NCBI RefSeq assembly: GCF_013167215.1
Contig: NZ_JABJWY010000034.1
Location: forward strand, 248,001 to 312,000
DNA: 64,000 bases
Direction: 5' to 3'
Source: Sphingobacterium prati
GTDB taxonomy: Bacteria > Bacteroidota > Bacteroidia > Sphingobacteriales > Sphingobacteriaceae
Each line of letters begins with the position of its first letter. The first letter of the stretch is position 1. Position numbers and translations under genes: made by a program. The notes under the pieces were generated by a model. That model made no database searches and was not told where the DNA came from. It saw only the letters and a list, made by a program, of their open reading frames with translations. Below are positions 45,710-54,222 of this stretch, one piece after another.

Positions 45710-46924
45710 TCAAAATAATGAAAGCTGTTTTCCTGTTTTATCATCTTTTGGTGCTTTGGCTTGGCCGAATACCGTTCGTCCATTATATCTCCAGGAATTC
45801 CTACGTTCATCCTCTATTACTTGCTGAATATCAAACTGTGGCGTAAAATTATGCTCAGCATCCAAGATAATCTGATGAAGTTTATTTACGGATTTCAACT
45901 TATCGCTATTGCCCAGCTTTGATTTTTCAATGCCTTTTCGTAGGATCTGAATACTTTGATCATAGATATCCAGAGGAACGGGAAAAGGATGTCCGTCCTT
46001 TCCGCCATGTGCAAAAGAAAAGCGTGCGGGATCTTTAAATCGTGCAGGAGCACCATGGATCACCTCGCTGACAAGTGCCAACGATTGTAATGTACGGGGT
46101 CCCATTCCTTTTAACAGTAGAAGCTCCTCAAAATTCTGCGGTTGATTTTCCCGTGCGACATACAACATCGCCCCTAGCCTTTTCAGATCAACGTCTGTAG
46201 ATCGGACATCATGATGGGAAGGCATCACTAACCTTTTAAAGTCCAATAATGCTTGAGAAGAATCCTCGTTTACGATAGTCATGATACCAGCTCTGTTCGG
46301 AGCCGCACCAGAAGCCGTCAAATTTAAAATAATTCCCTGAGGACAACCGTTGATGCCAGCATGGGGTTCTTCAATGAAAGAACGGACTTTGTCCGAATGC
46401 CAATGATAGCGACGAGCAGTTCCATCGTAATCGTGCATGCCCTGTTGTACGACAGCCCAATGACCGTTTTTAGCCACAATAAAATTATGAAGATATAACT
46501 GATAACCATCTTGTATCGCCGTATTATCTACTTTTGCTACCAACTTGCTTGTTCGAACCAACCTATTACCATCCAAACCAGTTTTGTCCGCGATGTAAAG
46601 TAGTTCCTGAGGTGTACCTTTAGAAAATTTACCCTTACCACCGCATATATAGAGACCGAATGCATCCGCACAGGGGTTAATAGCGCGTTTTAGCGCTCCC
46701 ATAACAGATGTTGTAATACCCGATGAATGCCAGTCCATACCGAGCACGGCGCCAAAGCTTTGAAACCAAAATGGATCTGCCAAGCGCCTGAGCACCTCAT
46801 CTTGCCCATAGTCCATCAGGATCACCTCAACAATGGATTTGCCCAATAAACTCATCCGCTCATAAAGCCAAGCCGGCACCTTTCCATAGTGCAATGGCAA
46901 ATCCGCTATTCCCGAATACTTCAT
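45710..46924 (-). CDS. DUF763-family protein
   Basis: This 404-residue cytoplasmic protein belongs to DUF763, known mostly from archaea and thermophiles and scattered in bacteria. It starts M-K-Y-S-G-I-A-D-L-P-L-H-Y-G-K-V-P-A-W-L, which is the family start; an upstream start at 46948 falls in the promoter and is rejected. Conserved histidine- and cysteine-bearing regions follow, then a helix-hairpin-helix-like motif L-L-L-K-G-M-G-P-R-T-L-Q-S-L-A near residue 275 and F-A-H-G-G-K-D-G-H-P-F-P-V-P. The HhH suggests nucleic-acid contact; the function is not established. Its neighbours give no clue. Confidence 0.88.
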   Translation of the reverse strand: MKYSGIADLPLHYGKVPAWLYERMSLLGKSIVEVILMDYGQDEVLRRLADPFWFQSFGAVLGMDWHSSGITTSVMGALKRAINPCADAFGLYICGGKGKFSKGTPQELLYIADKTGLDGNRLVRTSKLVAKVDNTAIQDGYQLYLHNFIVAKNGHWAVVQQGMHDYDGTARRYHWHSDKVRSFIEEPHAGINGCPQGIILNLTASGAAPNRAGIMTIVNEDSSQALLDFKRLVMPSHHDVRSTDVDLKRLGAMLYVARENQPQNFEELLLLKGMGPRTLQSLALVSEVIHGAPARFKDPARFSFAHGGKDGHPFPVPLDIYDQSIQILRKGIEKSKLGNSDKLKSVNKLHQIILDAEHNFTPQFDIQQVIEDERRNSWRYNGRTVFGQAKAPKDDKTGKQLSLF

Positions 46925-46947
46925 AAATAAAACTAAATTTATTAGCA

Positions 46948-46977
46948 CAAATGTAATTCTTTTTATTGACCAAACAA
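46948..46977 (-). promoter_or_regulatory. Promoter of the DUF763 gene
   Basis: On the minus strand, TTG (46977-46975) and TACATTTG (46955-46948) are exactly 19 bases apart. The box ends 23 bases before the ATG at 46924. Confidence 0.8.
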
Positions 46978-47088
46978 GATTTTCGAAATTTTAAATAGAC
47001 GACCTGATACGAGAGACCTGTGTTATACGCTTTTATTTATAAAATTGGAAATATACCTAAAGAAGCTCACAACGCACAGGATGAATAA

Positions 47089-47127
47089 AAAAAGGCTGGA
47101 TAATTAGCGAATTAATCCAGCCTTTTT
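47089..47127 (-). terminator. Terminator after the 47.2-kb lipoprotein gene
   Basis: AAAAAGGCTGGAT (47089-47101) and ATCCAGCCTTTTT (47115-47127) form a perfect 13-bp stem. Downstream of the minus-strand lipoprotein stop, the plus-strand A-run gives the T-run. Confidence 0.85.
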
Positions 47128-47188
47128 GTATTTCAATATTGAATGAGTTCCCACACAGGGCAGTTACTCAAAATCTTTCGTTGGCGAT

Positions 47189-47839
47189 TTACTTTCCAGT
47201 TAATGCCGATAGCAATCCCGCGCGGAAGGATGGATCTTTTTCGGAAAATTCAATACCATGCTTATACGTATCTAAATTAAAAAACAACTCCGCTGGTGCT
47301 GCTTTTTTATTCTCTAAAAAGAGTTTAAAACTATATGCAGTTTTCTTTGATAAATCAACATTCATTTTATTGGATGAGAAGACATTGGGCAGTACTACGT
47401 CTTTTGTAAAGCCATCGCTGGTTGGCATTTGAAACAATTCCCCCAAAGCTTTGACTAGATTATTGGATTGCGTTCCTAGACTAGTGATTTTAATTTTCCC
47501 TTTAGTAAATCCTACATCGTCACTTGGCTGACCATCAATAATACCTGCTGGTATAAAATCAATAATTTCAAATTTCGCCCCGACAGTATCCTGATTGTAA
47601 AGCGATTTCGTTGTATAAATACGGCTCGAATCTGTTTTTACTTCATCGGTAATACGCAAAAAAAAGTTCTTCTTTTCGGGCCCGGGAGTGCCATTTGTCA
47701 ATTTTTCGATGCGCACTCGTTCGATTGTATTTGCCGTTGCAGTATCACTTCCATCAGTTTTCTTCTGATTAGAATTTCCACAAGCAGCCAACATCAGCGT
47801 AGCTGTGGCAAGGATGGCTATAGATTGAATTTTGTACAT
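47189..47839 (-). CDS. Lipoprotein of unknown function
   Basis: I do not recognise the family of this 216-residue protein. The ATG at 47839 gives a clean lipoprotein signal ending in T-L-M-L-A-A-C, so it is anchored in the envelope; a start nine codons upstream only adds polar residues. The mature part has many short beta-prone stretches and no obvious catalytic motif. It is preceded by the FAD-oxidoreductase gene on the same strand, with about 95 bp between them, and followed by its own terminator. Confidence 0.7.
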   Translation of the reverse strand: MYKIQSIAILATATLMLAACGNSNQKKTDGSDTATANTIERVRIEKLTNGTPGPEKKNFFLRITDEVKTDSSRIYTTKSLYNQDTVGAKFEIIDFIPAGIIDGQPSDDVGFTKGKIKITSLGTQSNNLVKALGELFQMPTSDGFTKDVVLPNVFSSNKMNVDLSKKTAYSFKLFLENKKAAPAELFFNLDTYKHGIEFSEKDPSFRAGLLSALTGK

Positions 47840-47933
47840 GGTGATTTGTTTATTATCAGTAATCATTCAAATATTGTTCTTATAATATTACTATTATTAC
47901 TGATAACAAACAACCATTGGCAAAGTTTTTATT

Positions 47934-50852
47934 TTATTTCAATAAAGCTTCGTATAAAATTTCAACAGGATGAAAGGATTTTCTTCCAGCACCATCCTTG
48001 ATCTGATGCCGGCACGAAGTACCTGCTGCAGCGATTAAAGTTGCTGTATTCGTTTCGCGTACAGCTGGCAATAAAACTAGTTCAGCCACTTTCATTGAAA
48101 CATCATAGTGCTCGGTCTCATACCCAAAGGAGCCCGCCATGCCACAGCAACCTGAGGGAATAACTTCAACAGAGTAATTTGACGGAAAGGACAATACCTG
48201 CTGGGTCACCCCCACCAAATGAAAAGCCTTTTGGTAGCAATGTCCATGCAGCTTGATTTTTCTGTCAACGGAAGTAAACTGTTCCTGAAGAATACGGCCA
48301 GCCTCAATTTCCGCTAATAGAAACTCGTCAATCATAAGCGCATTTTTAGCAATCCGATGGGCATCAGCACGGAGATTTTCATCGACCAGACTTAAGTATT
48401 CATCCCTAAAAGTAATGATCCCAGATGGCTCAATACCTAACAACGGCGTATCGTCCGTGATTAGATCTTTTAGAGAATTGATGTTTTGGTTGGCAATTTT
48501 CTTGGCTTCTTTGACAAATCCTTTGGAAAGAAAAGTCCGGCCACTTTGCACGTGTTTTGGAATAATCACCTCATAGCCCAACGCCGTTAGGAGTTTATAA
48601 GCTGTAATACCGATCTCAGCATCATTATATTCCGTAAACTCATCAGAGAATAGGTAGACCCGGCGCTTTTGTGGTGCTATCTTTTGTTTCTTGACCCATT
48701 GGCTCAATGTTGTTCCATTAACCGTGGGAAGCGAACGCTTCGGCGCAAAACCGACCGTTTTCTTAATCAAACCGGACAGGAAATCGTTCTTCACAACAAA
48801 ATTGTAAAGTGGAGCGACTAGCGAACCCAGTTTTTGAGAGTCGGTAAAGTTGGCAATCAACTTAGTCCTAAAACCAGCGCCGTGTTCATCGTAATAATGT
48901 TGTAAAAATTCTGCTTTCATTTTGGCGACATCCACACTTGAAGGGCATTCCGTTTTACAACCTTTGCAGCTCAAACATAAATCCATGACTTCCTTGATTT
49001 CCTCATGATCAAAGCGATTTTTCTTTGTGGAATTGGTCAAAAACTGCCGTAGCATATTTGCTCTCGCACGTGTTGTATCCTTCTCATCTCGAGTCGCCAT
49101 AAAAGAAGGGCACATGGTACCGCCAGTAATTTCTGTTTTTCGACAATCACCTGAACCTGAGCATTTTTCCGCTAAACGCAAGATAGATTCATCTTCCGAA
49201 AAATCGAAATATGTATTTATCGACGTTCTATTCTTGTCATTGTCATAGCGCAAATGAGCATCCATTGGCGGTGTGTTAACAATTTTATTGGCATTAAAAA
49301 CCCCCAGTGGATCAAAGATTAGTTTTACTTCTTCCAAAAGCTTATAGACCTTTTCGCCAAGTACCTTACCAATAAACTCGCCTCTTAAACGCCCATCACC
49401 GTGTTCTCCGCTTAATGATCCATTATACTTTAAAACCAGGTCACTTGTTTTTTCCAGTATGGAGCGGAAAGTGCGTTTACCTTCTTCTGTTTTCAGATTG
49501 ACAAAAGGTTCAATATGCAGTTCACCGGCTCCAGCATGCGCGTAATAAGAGGCATGTACGCCTTCTTCGATCAATAGCTTCTGAATATCGCTGACATATT
49601 CCGGCAGGTCTTCCGGAGAAACCGCACAGTCTTCGATTAAGTTTACAGGCTGACTATCACCCGGGAGATTACGGATAAGGCCAAGTCCCGCTTTTCTAAC
49701 ATCCCAGACTAAATTCGTTTGTTCGGTTCCAGTTATAAATGGATAAGCATAGCCTAAGCCTCTTTCGATCAATTCAGCCTTTAAAGCCATGGCTTTAGCT
49801 TCGGTCGCGGCTAAAGTATCACCTCTAAACTCGACGATTAATAATGCCTGTGGATCTCCTTCTATAAAAAAACGATTATATTGATAAGTAGGGTGACCAA
49901 CCGTAAAATCCATAATATATTTATCCACCAGCTCCGAAGCCTCCGGCTTATGGTTCAATGCGATCACATTACCACGCATACATTCGACCATATCGGAAAA
50001 ATGAACGCATAATAAGCCCAATTCTTTCGGTGGTAAATCCATCAAGCGTAGCTTTGCGTCAGTGACAATCGCCAAAGTACCCTCCGAACCCGCCAAAAGA
50101 TTACACATATTAAAAGGTTGATGTCGATCACTCAGAATGTCCAGCGCATAACCTGTGTTTCGTCTGGTAATCGAACGCTTAGGATAACCCGCATCAATAT
50201 CTGCCAGATTTTGAGGATCTGTTAGCAAGTCATTCATTTGGCGATAAATATCCCCCTCACGATCTGTCTGTAAAAGTTTTTTAAAATAACTTTCCTCGTC
50301 AAGCGAAGTAAAGCTTACTTCGGATTTATCATCTAGAAGTACATTTGCCGCAATGACGTTGTTCCGCGTATCACCCCAAACAATCGAATGAAGACCAGAA
50401 GAATTATTGCCGATCATCCCCCCGATCATGGCCCGGCTAGCGGTAGAAGTTTCGGGACCAAACATCAAGCCAAAAGGTTTAAGGTAGCTGTTTAAATCAT
50501 CACGAATGACACCTGGTTCCACACGAACCCATTTCTCCTGCACATTCAATTCGAGGATACGGTTAAAATGACAGGATATATCCATGATAATACCATTTCC
50601 AACAACTTGTCCCGCCAACGATGTACCAGCGGCACGCGGAACTAATGTTGTTTGGTTTGCACGGGCAAAATCAATCAGGTTCTTTATATCATCTATATCA
50701 GATGGAATAGCCACGGCCAACGGCTTCTCCTGGTACACCGAGGCATCCGTCGAATAGGCAAGCAACATGGTTTGATGTAATGCTTCCTCTGTATAGTACA
50801 ACTCACCTTTCAGTTGAGCTGCCAATAAGGCTAATTGATTCTGATCTTTCAC
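47934..50852 (-). CDS. FAD-linked oxidase/Fe-S fusion protein (YdiJ or GlcD-GlcF type)
   Basis: This large cytoplasmic oxidoreductase probably oxidises a 2-hydroxyacid such as D-lactate, glycolate or D-2-hydroxyglutarate. The N-terminal half is a FAD_binding_4 domain (P-R-A-A-G-T-S-L-A-G-Q) and an FAD-oxidase C domain (Y-Y-A-H-A-G-A-G-E-L-H-I-E-P). The C-terminal half has C-L-S-C-K-G-C-K-T-E-C-P for an iron-sulfur cluster and cysteine-rich CCG motifs (H-G-H-C-Y-Q-K and S-G-C-C-G-M-A-G-S-F-G). The frame opens at a TTG (50879) that overlaps a -7-like TAAATTTG, so I prefer the GTG at 50852, giving 972 residues. Sequence does not settle the exact substrate. Confidence 0.85.
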   Translation of the reverse strand: MKDQNQLALLAAQLKGELYYTEEALHQTMLLAYSTDASVYQEKPLAVAIPSDIDDIKNLIDFARANQTTLVPRAAGTSLAGQVVGNGIIMDISCHFNRILELNVQEKWVRVEPGVIRDDLNSYLKPFGLMFGPETSTASRAMIGGMIGNNSSGLHSIVWGDTRNNVIAANVLLDDKSEVSFTSLDEESYFKKLLQTDREGDIYRQMNDLLTDPQNLADIDAGYPKRSITRRNTGYALDILSDRHQPFNMCNLLAGSEGTLAIVTDAKLRLMDLPPKELGLLCVHFSDMVECMRGNVIALNHKPEASELVDKYIMDFTVGHPTYQYNRFFIEGDPQALLIVEFRGDTLAATEAKAMALKAELIERGLGYAYPFITGTEQTNLVWDVRKAGLGLIRNLPGDSQPVNLIEDCAVSPEDLPEYVSDIQKLLIEEGVHASYYAHAGAGELHIEPFVNLKTEEGKRTFRSILEKTSDLVLKYNGSLSGEHGDGRLRGEFIGKVLGEKVYKLLEEVKLIFDPLGVFNANKIVNTPPMDAHLRYDNDKNRTSINTYFDFSEDESILRLAEKCSGSGDCRKTEITGGTMCPSFMATRDEKDTTRARANMLRQFLTNSTKKNRFDHEEIKEVMDLCLSCKGCKTECPSSVDVAKMKAEFLQHYYDEHGAGFRTKLIANFTDSQKLGSLVAPLYNFVVKNDFLSGLIKKTVGFAPKRSLPTVNGTTLSQWVKKQKIAPQKRRVYLFSDEFTEYNDAEIGITAYKLLTALGYEVIIPKHVQSGRTFLSKGFVKEAKKIANQNINSLKDLITDDTPLLGIEPSGIITFRDEYLSLVDENLRADAHRIAKNALMIDEFLLAEIEAGRILQEQFTSVDRKIKLHGHCYQKAFHLVGVTQQVLSFPSNYSVEVIPSGCCGMAGSFGYETEHYDVSMKVAELVLLPAVRETNTATLIAAAGTSCRHQIKDGAGRKSFHPVEILYEALLK

Positions 50853-51062
50853 TGAGTTTGCTTTAAATATAGAAAACAAATTTAATTAAATTTCCCTTCG
50901 GAAAAAGCAATAATTGCAAGAAATATACAATTCTTTTCAACAACACGCACAAAAACGCAAATACAAAATGAATCAAACCCGAATTTTATTTCGTGCCTTC
51001 ATCATTTGCTTGTATTTTTGCAATAGCAACACGATTTAATGAATTAACTTCATCTTTGTTAT

Positions 51063-51566
51063 ATGCGTAATCTCATCCTTCGATACACATTACATTCAGA
51101 TTTTATTATATATACGATTCGGGTAATGTTGGGATTTTTACTCGGCTATATGCTATTTGTATCCTTTCCGGAATATTCTGTGTCCTGGACTCTTATTTCA
51201 ATTATTTTGGTCATATCACCTCAAGAAAATGAGTCAAAAAAAATTGCTATTGATCGCGCAAAATCAAACTTTATTGGATCAGCTATCGGACTTAGTTTAT
51301 ACTTCGTCCCGATCCCGCAGCTTTATGCGATGATTATAGGTATGCTTGCTTCGCTCTGCATTTGCAAGGTACTGAATATTATGGCTGTGGCGCGCACTTC
51401 TATGGTCGCACTAATTATAGTTTATTTACATGAGCAAGAAAGTCGTTCCTATTTTGCGGCCCTGGACCGTTTTGGCTGTGTTTGCGTTGGGTGTTTGATT
51501 GGATTGGGCGTCATCTTATCTACTCGAAATATTATACTTGAATTAAGAGATCGGTATAACTGTTGA
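51063..51566 (+). CDS. Half-size FUSC-like membrane protein
   Basis: This 167-residue integral membrane protein has about four or five hydrophobic segments. The start I-R-V-M-L-G-F-L-L-G-Y-M-L and the loop P-Q-E-N-E-S-K-K-I-A-I-D-R-A-K-S-N-F-I-G-S-A-I-G resemble the membrane half of FUSC/YccS aromatic-acid exporters. The usual cytoplasmic domain and second half are absent, so it may work as an oligomer or be something else. It is alone between the FAD oxidase and the Lrp gene. Confidence 0.65.
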   Translation: MRNLILRYTLHSDFIIYTIRVMLGFLLGYMLFVSFPEYSVSWTLISIILVISPQENESKKIAIDRAKSNFIGSAIGLSLYFVPIPQLYAMIIGMLASLCICKVLNIMAVARTSMVALIIVYLHEQESRSYFAALDRFGCVCVGCLIGLGVILSTRNIILELRDRYNC

Positions 51567-51709
51567 TTATCATAGGCCAAAACACTTTCACAACTTGTTA
51601 ATACCCAATAAATTAGAGCTAAACCCAGGCACAATCACCCTGCTTAATCGAATAATATTACGAATAAAGCGCAGTGAACAGAATAATATTCATAATTAAT
51701 ATATACATT

Positions 51710-51739
51710 TTGAATATTATACTTTTTTATTTACCTTTG
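51710..51739 (+). promoter_or_regulatory. Promoter of the Lrp-family gene
   Basis: TTG (51710-51712) and TACCTTTG (51732-51739) are exactly 19 bases apart. The box ends only 8 bases before the ATG at 51748, so the transcript has almost no leader. Confidence 0.8.
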
Positions 51740-51747
51740 CAGTCGAA

Positions 51748-52221
51748 ATGACAAAAGTAGAATATAATTTAGATCAGGTGGATTACAAAATCCTTCGTTT
51801 GATGCAGGATAACGGTCGTATCAACAATGCTGATATTGCCAGAGAGTTAGGTATGGCTCCTTCAGCAATACTGGAACGGGTTAAAAAGCTTGAACAAAAA
51901 GATGTAATCTTAAAATATAGCGCCAAAATCAACCCAGCTGCTGTTGATCAAAAACTTTTATCATTTATTTTCATCAAAGCAAATGACATTATCGGCGAAC
52001 AGCGTGTAGGTCTTGCTCTCGCTGAAATCCCCGAAGTGCAGGAAGTACACGACATTGCCGGAGATGATGGTTATCTTATCAAGGTGAGAACATCTGATTC
52101 GACAGGATTAGTGGACTTAATGCGTAATACTTTAAGTAAGGTAGAAGGAATAATTTCCACACGTACCACAATCGTTCTTCAGACGGTAAAAGAAGATCAA
52201 CAGGTTGTTATACCTGAATAA
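51748..52221 (+). CDS. Lrp/AsnC-family transcriptional regulator
   Basis: This 157-residue regulator has an N-terminal HTH (about 8-55: D-Y-K-I-L-R-L-M-Q-D-N-G-R-I-N-N-A-D-I-A-R-E-L-G-M-A-P-S-A-I-L-E-R) and a C-terminal RAM/AsnC ligand domain (about 70-145, including E-V-Q-E-V-H-D-I-A-G-D-D-G-Y). Members bind amino acids and control transport and metabolism. It is followed 18 bp later by an EamA-type exporter on the same strand, a common amino-acid-export pairing. Confidence 0.92.
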   Translation: MTKVEYNLDQVDYKILRLMQDNGRINNADIARELGMAPSAILERVKKLEQKDVILKYSAKINPAAVDQKLLSFIFIKANDIIGEQRVGLALAEIPEVQEVHDIAGDDGYLIKVRTSDSTGLVDLMRNTLSKVEGIISTRTTIVLQTVKEDQQVVIPE

Positions 52222-52239
52222 TAGAAAGGAGGATTAATT

Positions 52240-53307
52240 ATGTTGCAAGGACACAAAAAAGCTGCAAGCCCACTGATGGTTGTAGTTGCTTATTTTATTA
52301 TTTACGTGGTATGGGGGTCAACCTTCTTTTTTATAGAAAAAGCGTTGCATAGTTTTCCACCATTTATATTAGGATCGTTTCGGTTTGTTACCGCAAGTGC
52401 AATCCTGATGAGCTATTGTGCAATAAAAGGTTATAAATTATTTAATAAACGTTCCATATTAGAAGCTGCCTTTGTCGGATTTCTCCTCTTGTTCGTCGAT
52501 ATGGCCGGTGTCATCTGGGCGGAACAATATGTATCCGGTGGAGTAGCTGCGATAATCGCCGCCGCAGCAGCAATTTGGTTTATTTTGCTCGACAAACCCA
52601 AATGGAAGGAGAATTTTAGCAGCATTACAACGGTAGCCGGTGTTATGCTTGGATTCGTTGGAGTCGTTATGCTATTTGCCGAACAGATTATGGCATCCAA
52701 CGACAATGTAAATGGAAATTTGAAGATCATTGCTTTATGTATTTTGGTATTGGGCTCAATTGCCTGGACAGTAGGTTCTTTAGCATCTAAATATTTCAAA
52801 AAATCAGAAGCACAAGAAAAAGAAGACTTACATGTTATGGTCAAAACGGCTTGGCAGATGGTCACCGCTGGTCTTCTTTTTAATATTACGGCACTTTTAA
52901 CGGGCGAGTACGCATCATTTGAGTTACGCAGCGTTGCTCCTGTCGACTGGTTCAATTTAGGCTATTTGATCACATTTGGTTCTATCCTCGCATTTAGCTC
53001 CTACATTTGGCTTTTACAGGTACGCCCAGCGATGGAAGTAAGTACTTATGCCTATGTAAATCCGATCATTGCGTTAATATTAAGTCATTTTTTCACTTCA
53101 CATGCCGTGACGCCCTTGCAGATTGTAGGTTTGGCAGTTATTTTGTTTTCTGTTTTACTGATGAATTGGAAAGCTTACCGCACCAAACTATCAGCTAAAA
53201 ATAAAAACAAAAAGGTCCTTCAAGGAAACACATTGGATACATTGACGAAAAATAATGACCGTCAAACTCCCATAGATGATCTTCCTGAGGCAGAATTGGT
53301 TCACTAG
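52240..53307 (+). CDS. EamA/DMT-family exporter
   Basis: This 355-residue inner-membrane protein has ten hydrophobic segments in two EamA repeats (about 14-150 and 158-305). The first repeat starts Y-F-I-I-Y-V-V-W-G-S-T-F-F-F-I-E, and the second contains Y-I-W-L-L-Q-V-R-P-A-M-E-V-S-T-Y-A-Y-V-N-P. It resembles YedA/RhaT-type metabolite or amino-acid exporters. A strong AAAGGAGG Shine-Dalgarno site at 52225-52232, spaced 7 bases from the ATG, is unusual for the phylum. It is probably controlled by the Lrp-family gene. Confidence 0.9.
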   Translation: MLQGHKKAASPLMVVVAYFIIYVVWGSTFFFIEKALHSFPPFILGSFRFVTASAILMSYCAIKGYKLFNKRSILEAAFVGFLLLFVDMAGVIWAEQYVSGGVAAIIAAAAAIWFILLDKPKWKENFSSITTVAGVMLGFVGVVMLFAEQIMASNDNVNGNLKIIALCILVLGSIAWTVGSLASKYFKKSEAQEKEDLHVMVKTAWQMVTAGLLFNITALLTGEYASFELRSVAPVDWFNLGYLITFGSILAFSSYIWLLQVRPAMEVSTYAYVNPIIALILSHFFTSHAVTPLQIVGLAVILFSVLLMNWKAYRTKLSAKNKNKKVLQGNTLDTLTKNNDRQTPIDDLPEAELVH

Positions 53308-53331
53308 GTTGTTATTTTTCTAATTATATGA

Positions 53332-53366
53332 TAAAGCTTAACGTAGATTTATGTTAAGCTTTTATT
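53332..53366 (+). terminator. Terminator after the EamA exporter
   Basis: AAAGCTTAAC (53333-53342) pairs with GTTAAGCTTT (53353-53362) around a 10-base loop and is followed by T-rich sequence. Confidence 0.82.
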
Positions 53367-53460
53367 GTTTTATGTTTTTGGCAAAATTAGCGTATAAGGA
53401 TAAGATTTCTTTGTATTTTATTGGCTAACTTTGCCCCAATATTTGGTTAAACTAACTATA

Positions 53461-54222
53461 ATGAATATATCAAAGCAAATTGCCTTTATTGGTAGTCTTG
53501 GAGTCGCTTCGCTTTTGATGGTCACTGGTTGCTCAAAGCAACTCCACCCTACACAGAAGGATTTTCAGCAATATCACATTAATAAAGATGTACAAGCAGA
53601 CCCTACTGTCGTTTCCATTTATGAGCCGTTCAAGCAAAAGATGGAAGCTGAAATGAACCGCGTTATCGGACACGCCGACAAGGCCCTCATAAAAGAGAAA
53701 ACTCCTGAAACATTAATGGGAAACTTCTTTTGTGAAGCCTTATTATGGATGAGTGAACATTATGCCCATAATCCTGCAGACCTGGCCTTTGCGACCAAAG
53801 GGGGAATCCGTAACGATCTCAAAGCTGGAAATATCACTGTAGGCCATATCTTTGAAGTAATGCCATTTGAAAATACATTAACGATTCTTGAACTAAAAGG
53901 CAGTCAAATACGTCAGCTTGCTGTTTATATCGCAACCACCCATGGCCAGCCTATTGCAGGTATGAGCTTAACGATAACAGACAATAAGATACAGGATATT
54001 AAAATCAAAGGACAGGCAATAGATGACAATAAATTATACAAACTCGTCACCTATGATTATCTGGCCAATGGCGGTGATAACCTCGTGTTATTAACGCAAT
54101 CGGTCTCCAGAACCAACTACCCCCAACGGATGCGCGAAGGTTTGATAGAATATGTCAGTGAATTAACAAAAGCAGGTAAACAAGTAAATGCGGAATTAGA
54201 TGGAAGAATTAAAATCAATTAA
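53461..54222 (+). CDS. 5'-nucleotidase C-terminal-domain lipoprotein
   Basis: This 253-residue protein corresponds to the substrate-binding C-terminal domain (5_nucleotid_C) of UshA/YfkN-type nucleotidases. Markers are A-F-A-T-K-G-G-I-R-N-D-L around residue 116 and T-Y-D-Y-L-A-N-G-G-D-N near residue 200. The ATG at 53461 gives a lipoprotein signal ending L-M-V-T-G-C. There is no metallophosphatase domain; that is encoded by the next gene, whose start overlaps this one's end by 23 bp. The pair likely rebuilds a working periplasmic nucleotidase. A -7-like TAACTTTG lies at 53426-53433. Confidence 0.87.
   Translation: MNISKQIAFIGSLGVASLLMVTGCSKQLHPTQKDFQQYHINKDVQADPTVVSIYEPFKQKMEAEMNRVIGHADKALIKEKTPETLMGNFFCEALLWMSEHYAHNPADLAFATKGGIRNDLKAGNITVGHIFEVMPFENTLTILELKGSQIRQLAVYIATTHGQPIAGMSLTITDNKIQDIKIKGQAIDDNKLYKLVTYDYLANGGDNLVLLTQSVSRTNYPQRMREGLIEYVSELTKAGKQVNAELDGRIKIN

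Noticed and set aside
50853..50879. TTG start for the FAD-linked oxidase at 50879
   Set aside because: The TTG forms part of a TAAATTTG promoter-like box, so the GTG at 50852 is preferred, though not proven.
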